This document shows, one piece after another, positions 10,222 to 17,056 of a DNA stretch of 17,056 nt. The notes beneath the pieces were generated by a model. The model had not been told where the DNA came from. It made no database searches and saw only the letters and a list, made by a program, of their open reading frames with translations. Made by a program: the position numbers and the translations under genes. Every line of letters begins with the position of its first letter. Within the stretch, counting starts at the first letter, position 1. The stretch is from Saccoglossus kowalevskii (Eukaryota; Hemichordata; Enteropneusta; Harrimaniidae), in contig NW_003148918.1 of the NCBI RefSeq assembly GCF_000003605.2, forward strand, positions 1 to 17,056, in the 5' to 3' direction.

Positions 10222-10679
10222 CTACAATTTGGATGAATAAACATAATGTAATGTATCATGAAGGGCAAAGTCAAATTGCTTCAGCCAGAAACAGGAAATA
10301 GCTCATGGATTTGTTGGTTGTGGATTGCTAGGAATCTTCACATGTATATATGTAACACACTTGATGAAAATCATGTCGAACTGACATATTCATAGAAAAT
10401 GATAAGGCTTATTTTTCATGTTTGAAACAAAATCAGAGAAAAATGATCATATAGATTCATCACTAACATGTATTGAGTTAGCATCATGTAAATTAGATGG
10501 AGAAAACAATAATGAGAACAAAATATATGTTGCTGGAAATTGTTGCAATTGAGGAACACTTGTATTGTATGTATGAAGTCAATGTAAATGTCAGTGTGCT
10601 AAGAGTAGGTAAACAGACTGTTGGTGTTATTTTGCAAAAGAAAATAAAACCAAACATCTGCATGGAAAAACTTATTTAC

Positions 10680-10940
10680 CTGTTGAGAAAGGAGCTGTTG
10701 ACAAATCAGTAGAGTCAACAGTTTCAATAGTGGATGTTGCATGTTCAGATGTTTGCGTTAGCCCAGTACCAGAATCCAAAGTGGATGAAATGTAATCTGT
10801 TTCCTGTGTGACTGTCTCTATTGTGGTAATAGTTGCTTCAGAAGATCTAGACTGTTCTGTTGTTTCAAATGTTTTTTCCGAGGTAACTGTTGGTAAAGTG
10901 GTCGATGCAACTTCTGATGTTGGTATTTCAGATGTATATT
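10680..10940 (-). CDS. Mucin-like repeat exon R16 (D-type)
   Basis: Open 261-bp exon with the complete D-type set (Glu22-Lys23, Thr37, Ile51, Leu61, His67, Asp76, Ser81, Phe85) and donor GTAAATAAG. I find no protein-level difference from R10. It would be the acceptor partner of R18 if the damaged R17 is skipped. Confidence 0.72.
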
Positions 10941-11307
10941 CTACAATTTGGATGAATACACATAATGTAATGTATCATGAAGGGCAAAGTAAAATTGCTT
11001 CAGCCAGAATCAGGAAATAGCTCATGGATTTTTTGGTCGCGGATTGCTAGGAATCTTCACATGTATAAATATAACACACTTGATAAAAAGTCATGTCGAA
11101 CTGACATATTCATAGAAAATGAAACGGCTTATTTCTCATATTTGAAAGAAAATCTGGCAAAAATGAGGAATTGCAATTGAGGAACACTTGTATTGTATGT
11201 ATGAAGTCAATGTAAATGTCAGTGTGCTAAGAGTAGGTAAACAGACTGTTGATGTTATTTTGCAAAAGAAAATAAAACCCAACATCTGCATGGAAAAACG
11301 TATTTAC
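10941..11307 (-). other. Short intron, 367 bp (third of four)
   Basis: This intron separates R16 from the damaged R17 copy and carries the same 91-bp absence, joined near 11160-11172. If R17 is skipped, it becomes part of a composite 876-bp intron spanning 10941-11816. Confidence 0.65.
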
Positions 11308-11424
11308 CTGTTGAGAAAGGAGCTGTTGGCAAATCAGTAGAGGTAACAGTTTCAATAGTGGATGTTGCATATTCAGATGTTTGTGTTAGCCCAGTACCAG
11401 AATCCAAAGTGGATGAAAGGTAAT
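11308..11424 (-). pseudogene. Truncated repeat exon R17 without acceptor
   Basis: Only the 3' part of the exon remains (117 bp, from about Tyr50 to Thr87; F-type with donor GTAAATACG). At 11424/11425 the sequence jumps from GGTAAT to TTGAAACAGGAAATAG. Against R15, the same two landmarks are 220 bp apart there and 12 bp apart here, so 208 bp are missing: the first part of the exon, its TAG acceptor and some upstream intron. No good replacement acceptor is visible just upstream, although the frame stays open for some codons. The likely outcome is that this copy is skipped, which costs 87 residues but no frame because the exons are symmetric. Alternatively a cryptic acceptor is used, or the junction is an assembly error. 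Confidence 0.7.
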
Positions 11425-11816
11425 TTGAAACAGGAAATAGCTCATGGATTTGTTGGTTGCGGATTGCTAGGAATCTTCACAAGTATATATGTACCAGACT
11501 TGAAAAATAGTCATGTTGAGCTGACATATTCATAGAAAATGATAAGGCTTATTTTTCATGTTTGAAAGAAAAACTGGGAAAATGATCATATAGATTCATC
11601 ACTAACATGTATTGAGTTGGGATCATGTAAATTAGAAGGAGAAAACAATAATGAGAACAAAATATGTTGATGGAAATTGTTGCAATTGAGGAACACTTGT
11701 ATTGTATGTATGAAGTCAATGTAAATGTCAGTGTACTAACAGTAGATAAACAGACTGTTGATGTTATTTTGCAAAATAAAATAAAATCAAACATCTGCAT
11801 GGAAAAACATATTCAC
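11425..11816 (-). other. Intron remnant between R18 and truncated R17
   Basis: On the minus strand this begins with the R18 donor (GTGAATATG) and follows the usual intron sequence, then ends at the 208-bp deletion without an acceptor. Nothing else is seen in it. Confidence 0.65.
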
Positions 11817-12077
11817 CTGTTGAGATAGGAGCTGTTGGCAAATCAGTAGAGGTAACAGTTTCAATAGTGGATGTTGCATATTCAGATGTTTGTGTTATCC
11901 CAGTACCAGAATCCAAAGTGGATGAAAGGTAATCTGTTTCCTGTGTGCCTGTTTCTATTGTGGTAATACTTGTTTCAAAAGATCTAGACTGTTCGGTTGT
12001 TTCAAATGTTTCTTGGGAGGTAACTGTTGGTAGAGTGGTTGATGCAACTTCTGATGTTGGTATTTCGGATGTATATT
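11817..12077 (-). CDS. Mucin-like repeat exon R18
   Basis: Open 261-bp exon with donor GTGAATATG (I-type). It has Phe34, Thr36 and Val44 to Gly. Gly44 occurs elsewhere only in R21. From about 11690 to 11968 the two units appear identical, including a distinctive AAAATAAAATAAAATC stretch in the intron, and then part. It is the I-type member of the fourth module (R18-R19-R20). Confidence 0.72.
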
Positions 12078-12535
12078 CTACAATTTGGATGAATAAACAT
12101 AATGTAATGTATCATGAAGGGCAAAGTCAAATTGCTTCAGCCAGAAACAGGAAATAGCTCATGGATTTGTTGGTTGCGGATTGCTAGGAATCTTCACATG
12201 TATATATGTAACACACTTGATGAAAATCATGTCGAACTGACATATTCATAGAAAATGATAAGGCTTATTTTTCATGTTTGAAACAAAATCAGAGAAAAAT
12301 GATCATATAGATTCATCACTAACATGTATTGAGTTAGCATCATGTAAATTAGATGGAGAAAACAATAATGAGAACAAAATATATGTTGCTGGAAATTGTT
12401 GCAATTGAGGAACACTTGTATTGTATGTATGAAGTCAATGTAAATGTCAGTGTGCTAAGAGTAGGTAAACAGACTGTTGGTGTTATTTTGCAAAAGAAAA
12501 TAAAACCAAACATCTGCATGGAAAAACTTATTTAC

Positions 12536-12796
12536 CTGTTGAGAAAGGAGCTGTTGACAAATCAGTAGAGTCATCAGTTTCAATAGTGGATGTTGCATGT
12601 TCAGATGTTTGCGTTAGCCCCGTACCAGAATCCAAAGTGGATGAAATGTAATCTGTTTCCTGTGTGACTGTCTCTATTGTGGTAATAGTTGCTTCAGAAG
12701 ATCTAGACTGTTCTGTTGTTTCAAATGTTCTTTCCGAGGTAACTGTTTGTAAAGTGGTCGATGCAACTTCTGATGTTGGTATTTCAGATGTATATT
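12536..12796 (-). CDS. Mucin-like repeat exon R19 (D-type, most diverged)
   Basis: Open 261-bp exon with the D-type set plus private changes: Pro17 to Gln, Lys23 to Arg, and Val75 to Asp giving an Asp-Asp pair at 75-76. Donor GTAAATAAG. Reading frame and borders are kept despite the extra substitutions. Confidence 0.72.
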
Positions 12797-13163
12797 CTAC
12801 AATTTGGATGAATAAACATAATGTAATGTATCATGAAGGGCAAAGTAAAATTGCTTCAGCCAGAATCAGGAAATAGATCATGGATTTTTTGGTTGCGGAT
12901 TGCTAGGAATCTTCACATGTATAAATATAACACACTTGATAAAAAGTCATGTCGAACTGACATATTCATAGAAAATGATAAGGCTTATTTCTCATGTTTG
13001 AAAGAAAATCTGGCAAAAATGAGGAATTGCAATTGAGGAACACTTGTATTGTATGTATGAAGTCAATGTAAATGTCAGTGTGCTAAGAGTAGGTAAACAG
13101 ACTGTTGATGTTATTTTGCAAAAGAAAATAAAACCAAACATCTGCATGGAAAAACTTATTTAC
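12797..13163 (-). other. Short intron, 367 bp (fourth of four)
   Basis: This separates R20 from R19, with the same 91-bp absence (join near 13016-13028) and intact splice borders. All four short introns sit on the transcript-upstream side of a D-type exon. Confidence 0.7.
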
Positions 13164-13409
13164 CTGTTGAGAAAGGAGTTGTTGGCAAATCAGTAGAGGC
13201 AACAGTTTCAATAGTGAATGTTTGTGTTATCCCAGTACCAGAATCCAAAGTGGATGAAAGGTAATCTGTTTCCTGTGTGACTGTTTCTATTGTGGTAATA
13301 CTTGCTTCAGAAGATCTAGACTGTTCGGTTGTTTCAAATGTTTCTTGGGAGGTAACTGTTGGTAGAGTGGTTGATGCAACTTCTGATGTTGGTACTTCAG
13401 ATGTATATT
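13164..13409 (-). CDS. Mucin-like repeat exon R20 with 5-residue in-frame deletion
   Basis: This exon is 246 bp, 82 codons, open and still phase 1-1. Fifteen bases present in every other intact copy are missing near 13218. The segment Thr64-Ser-Glu-Tyr-Ala-Thr-Ser-Thr-Ile becomes Thr-Phe-Thr-Ile, removing most of the third internal segment's start. Other changes: Ile6 to Val, Ala83 to Thr, Ala76 and Phe85. Donor GTAAATAAG. It is the only length change among the 24 intact exons, and it is a multiple of three. Confidence 0.72.
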
Positions 13410-13866
13410 CTACAATTTGGATGAATAACCATAATGTAATGTATCATGAAGGGCAAAGTCAAATTGCCTCCGCCAGAATTGAGAAACAGCTCATGCAATT
13501 ATTTGTTGATGAATACAAGAAATCTTCACATCTATATATGTACCAGACTTGATAAAAAGTCATGTCGAACTGACATATTCATAGAAAATGATAAGGCTTA
13601 TTTTTCATGTTTGAAACAATATTAGAACAATGATCATATAAATTCATCACTAACATGTATTGAGTTGGAATCATGTAAATTAGATGGAGAAAACAAAAAT
13701 GAGAACAAAATATATGTTGCTGGAAATTGTTGCAATTGAGGAACACTTGTATTGTATGTATGAAGTCAATGTAAATGTCAGTGTACTAACAGTAGATAAA
13801 CAGACTGTTGATGTTATTTTGCAAAATAAAATAAAATCAAACATCTGCATGGAAAAACATATTCAC

Positions 13867-14127
13867 CTGTTGAGATAGGAGCTGTTGGCAAATCAGTAGA
13901 GGTAACAGTTTCAATAGTGGATGTTGCATATTCAGATGTTTGTGTTATCCCAGTACCAGAATCCAAAGTGGATGAAAGGTAATCTGTTTCCTGTGTGCCT
14001 GTTTCTATTGTGGTAATACTTGCTTCAGAAGATCTAGACTGTTCGATTGTTTCAAATGTTTCTTGGGAGGTAACTGTTGGTAGAGTGGTTGATGCAACTT
14101 CTGATGTTGGTATTTCAGATGTATATT
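13867..14127 (-). CDS. Mucin-like repeat exon R21
   Basis: Open 261-bp exon with donor GTGAATATG (I-type). It carries Gly44, shared with R18, and Thr28 to Ile, but has Ser34/Ala36 where R18 has Phe34/Thr36. The boundary of the R18-like tract therefore falls inside this exon near 14018. Confidence 0.72.
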
Positions 14128-14586
14128 CTACAATTTGGATGAATAAACATAATGTAATGTATCATGAAGGGGAAAATCAAATTGCTTCAGCCAGAATCAG
14201 GAAACAGCTCATGGAATTATTTGTTGATGAATGCAAGAAATCTTCACATCTATAAATGTACCAGACTTGATAAAAAGTCATGTCGAACTGACATATTCAT
14301 AGAAAATGATAAGGCTTATTTTTCATGTTTGAAACAATATCAGAGAAAAATGATCATATAGATTCATCACTAACATGTATTGAGTTGGGATCATGTAAAT
14401 TAGAAGGAGAAAACAATAATGAGAACAAAATATTTGTTGATGGAAATTGTTGCAATTGAGAAACACTTGTATTGTATGTATGAAGTCAATGTAAATGTCA
14501 GTGTGCTAAGAGTAGATTAACAGACTGTTGATGCTTTTTTGCAAAAGACAATACGACCAAACAACTGTATGGACAAACTTATTTAC

Positions 14587-14847
14587 CTGTTGAGAAAGGA
14601 GCTGTTGGCAAATCAGTAGAGGCAACACTTTCAATAGTGGTTGTAGCATATTCAGATGTTTGCGTTATCCCAGTACCAGGTTCCAAAGTGAATGAAAGGT
14701 AATCTGTTTCCTGTGTGACTGTTTCTATTGTGGTAATACTTGCTTCAGAAGATCTAGACTGTTCGGTTGTTTCAAATGTTTCTTGGGAGGTAACTGTTGG
14801 TAGAGTGGTTGATGCAACTTCTGATATTGGTATTTCAGATGTATTTT
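14587..14847 (-). CDS. Mucin-like repeat exon R22 (mosaic)
   Basis: Open 261-bp exon with donor GTAAATAAG (F-type). Changes: Tyr2 to Asn, Thr8 to Ile, Ser53 to Phe, Asp56-Ser57 to Glu-Pro, Ser70 to Thr, Thr74 to Ser, Ala76, Phe85. Its intron start has the ACAATACGACC form normally next to I-type exons, the converse of the R12 mosaic. Phe53 and Thr70 link it to R6. Confidence 0.72.
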
Positions 14848-15306
14848 CTACAATTTGGATGAATAAACATAATGTAATGTATCATGAAGGGCAAAATCAA
14901 ATTGCCTCCGCCAGAATTGAGAAAGAGCTCATGCAATTATTTGTTGATGAATGCAAGAAATCTTCACATCTATATATGTACCAGACTTGATAAAAAGTCA
15001 TGTCGAACTGACATATTCATAGAAAATGATAAGGCTTATTTTTCATGTTTGAAACAATATCAGAGAACAATGATCATATAAATTCATCACTAACATGTAT
15101 TGAGTTGGAATCATGTAAATTAGATGGAGAAAACAATAATGAGAACAAAATATATGTTGCTGGAAATTGTTGCAATTGAGGAACACTTGTATTGTATGTA
15201 TGAAGTCAATGTAAATGTCAGTGTACTAAGAGTAGATAAACAGACTGTTGATGTTGTTTTGCAAAAGACAATACGACCAAACATCTGCATGGAAAAACAT
15301 ATTCAC

Positions 15307-15567
15307 CTGTTGAGATAGGAGCTGTTGGCAAATCAGTAGAGGTAACAGTTTCAATAGTGGATGTTGCATATGCAGATGTTTGTGTTATCCCAGTACCAGA
15401 ATCCAAAGTGGATGAACGGTAATCTGTTTCCTGTGTGACTGTTTCTATTGTGGTAATACTTGCTTCAGAAGATCTAGACTGTTCAGTTGTTTCAAATGTT
15501 TCTTGGGAGGTAACTGTTGGTAGAGTGGTTGATGCAACTTCTGATGTTGGTATTTCAGATGTATGTT
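15307..15567 (-). CDS. Mucin-like repeat exon R23
   Basis: Open 261-bp exon with donor GTGAATATG (I-type). It has His2 and Arg51, as in R3, and a private Glu66 to Ala. Confidence 0.72.
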
Positions 15568-16026
15568 CTACAATTTGGATGAATAAACATAATGTAATGT
15601 ATCATGAAGGGGAATATCAAATTGCTTCAGCCAGAATCAGGAAACAACTCATGGAATTATTTGTTGATGAATGCAAGAAATCTTCACATCTATATATGTA
15701 CCAGACTTGATAAAAAGTCATGTCGAACTGACATATTCATAGAAAATGATAAGGCTTATTTTTCATGTTTGAAACAATATCAGAGAAAAATGATCATATA
15801 GATTCATCACTAACATGTATTGAGTTGGGATCATGTAAATTAGAAGGAGAAAACAATAATGAAAACAAAATATATGTTGATGGAAATTGTTGCAATTGAG
15901 AAACACTTGTATTGTATGTATGAAGTCAATGTAAATGTCAGTGTGCTAAGAGTAGGTAAACAGACTGTTGATGTTATTTTGCAAAAGAAAATAAAACCAA
16001 ACATCTGCATGGAAAAACTTGTTTAC

Positions 16027-16287
16027 CTGTTGAGAAAGGAGCTGTTGGCAAATCAGTAGAGGCAACAGTTTCAATAGTGGATGCTGCAAATTCAGATGTT
16101 TGCGTTATCCCAGTACCAGAATCCAAAGTGGATGAAAGGTAATCTGTTTCCTGTGTGACTGTTTCTATTGTGGTAATACTTGCTTCAGAAGATCTAGACT
16201 GTTCGGTTGTTTCAAATGTTTCTTGGGAGGTAACTGTTGGTAGAGTGCTTGATGCAACTTCTGATGTTGGTACTTCAGATGTATATT
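16027..16287 (-). CDS. Mucin-like repeat exon R24
   Basis: Open 261-bp exon with a unique donor variant, GTAAACAAG. Changes: Ile6 to Val, Thr14 to Ser, Tyr67 to Phe, Thr69 to Ala, Ala76, Phe85. The C at donor position +6 is a departure from the other copies and might weaken U1 pairing slightly. Confidence 0.72.
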
Positions 16288-16749
16288 CTACAATTTGGAT
16301 GAATACACATAATGTAATGTATCATGAAGTGCAAAGTCAAATTGCTTCAGCCAGAAACAGGAAATAGCTCATGGATTTTTTTGGTTGCGGATTGCTAGGA
16401 ATCTTCACATGTATATATGTAACACACTTGTTAAAAAGTCATGTCGAACTGACATATTCATAGAAAATGATAAGGCTTATTTTTCATGTTTGAAAGAAAA
16501 TCTGGGAAACATGATCATATAGATTCATCACTAACATGTATTGAGTTGGGATCATGTAAATTAGAAGGAGAAAACAATAATGAGAACAATATATATGTTG
16601 ATGGAAATTGTTGGAATTGAGGAAGACTTGTATTGTATGTATGAAGTCAATGTAAATGTTAGTGTGATAAGAGTAGCTAAACAGACTGTTGATGTTATTT
16701 TGCAAAAGAAAATAAAACCCAACATCTGAATGGAAAAAAACGTATTTAC

Positions 16750-17010
16750 CTGTTGAGAAAGGAGCTGTTGGCAAATCAGTGGAAGCAACAGTTCCAATAG
16801 TAGTTGTTGCATATTCAGATGTTTGTGTTAGCCCAGTACCAGAATCCAAAGTTGATGAAAGGTAATCTGTTTCCTGTGTGACTGTTTCTATTGTGGTAAG
16901 ACTTGCTTCAGAAGATCTAGACTGTTCAGTTGTTTCAAATGTTTCTTGGGAGGTAACTGTTGGTAGAGTGGTTGATGCAACTTCTGATGTTGGTATTTCA
17001 CATGTATATT
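16750..17010 (-). CDS. Mucin-like repeat exon R25 (first in transcript order here)
   Basis: Open 261-bp exon with donor GTAAATACG (F-type) and acceptor TTGTAG at 17011-17016. Private or rare changes: Ser4 to Cys (the only Cys in any exon copy), Ile38 to Leu, Ser70 to Thr, Glu73 to Gly, with Leu61, Ala76 and Phe85. Its intron on the transcript-downstream side (16288-16749, 462 bp) is the longest in the array, partly from an expanded A run near 16735. A minus-strand frame stays open beyond both borders of this copy (16484-17032), but the conserved splice sites argue that it is exon plus read-through. Confidence 0.7.
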
Positions 17011-17056
17011 CTACAATTTGGATGAATAACAAATGTAATGTATCATGAAGGCAAAT
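17011..17056 (-). other. Partial intron upstream of exon R25
   Basis: Only the last 46 bases of the intron are present, ending in CCAAATTGTAG on the minus strand. A local rearrangement of about 2 bp near 17028-17032 distinguishes it from other copies. The preceding exon is outside the window. Confidence 0.65.

Larger units (their letters stand above)
1..17056 (-). repeat. Tandem array of 25 exon-plus-intron units (about 720 bp each)
   Basis: Landmark sequences such as the GATC-containing segment in mid-exon recur every 717-723 bp, or every 613-629 bp where the intron is short. Units are all in the same orientation and differ by scattered substitutions and small indels. Each holds one minus-strand candidate exon followed by an intron, so this is an exon-duplication array inside one gene rather than a satellite of unrelated content. 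The array is cut by both window ends, so total copy number is unknown. Strand assignment rests on 25 of 25 conserved donors, 24 of 25 conserved acceptors and open phase-1 frames on the minus strand. The repeat itself is certain; the gene interpretation is inference. Confidence 0.96.

Noticed and set aside
10977-11180. Second family of + strand frames of about 65 codons, Lys-rich, next to the acceptor side
   Set aside because: They lie in intron sequence, start within another shadow frame, and change length with each small indel.
16484-17032. 182-codon minus-strand open frame as an intronless gene
   Set aside because: Its first 95 or so codons contain the R25 exon, and the rest reads through the donor into intron sequence that is interrupted in the other units. 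The long frame is specific to this copy.
1-17056. CRISPR array or bacterial repeat-protein gene
   Set aside because: Units are far too long and contain no short repeat-spacer pattern. No bacterial ribosome-binding sites or long continuous frames are present. The GT-AG exon structure fits a eukaryote.
1-17056. Pure non-coding satellite DNA
   Set aside because: The period would allow it, but open phase-1 exons in all 24 intact copies, fixed splice borders and the contrast in indels favour a coding exon array. It cannot be fully excluded without transcripts.

Overview
The whole window is one head-to-tail tandem array of 25 units of about 720 bp, AT-rich and closely similar to each other. No prokaryotic gene, RNA gene, transposon or CRISPR array is visible. 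Read on the minus strand, every unit carries the same candidate exon of 261 bp. A TAG acceptor (…AATTGTAG|AA) bounds it on one side and an ACAG|GTAAAT or ACAG|GTGAAT donor on the other. The exon starts and ends in phase 1, so any copy can be joined to any other, or skipped, without losing frame; each junction rebuilds a GAA (Glu) codon. Consensus translation is 87 residues, about 46% Ser+Thr, 11 Glu and 3 Asp against one Arg, no Lys, and normally no Cys. It looks like a mucin-like, probably O-glycosylated, extracellular spacer. No named gene is recognised.

Layout: exon copies are numbered R1 to R25 along the + strand; transcription would run R25 to R1. Of these, 23 are 261 bp and open, R20 is 246 bp and open after an in-frame 15-bp loss, and R17 has lost its acceptor and 5' half through a 208-bp deletion. 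Spliced together, the 24 intact copies would encode 2,083 residues, and the array runs off both ends of the window. Twenty-four introns separate the copies: nineteen of 456-462 bp, four short ones of 363-368 bp that lack the same roughly 91-bp segment, and one remnant next to R17. Within the array a three-unit module (I-type exon, D-type exon, short intron, F-type exon) occurs four times. One unit is duplicated almost exactly (R8/R9), and shared tracts between distant units point to unequal crossover or gene conversion.

Organism: spliceosomal GT-AG borders, symmetric phase-1 exons and introns of about 460 bp suggest a eukaryote, most likely an invertebrate metazoan. The species cannot be told from this window. 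The main support for coding is that introns vary repeatedly in length by 1-4 bp, while no intact exon copy carries a frameshift or stop. The main uncertainties are that the first and last exons, signal peptide and promoter lie outside the window, that splicing is inferred only from sequence, and that such an array is easily mis-assembled.
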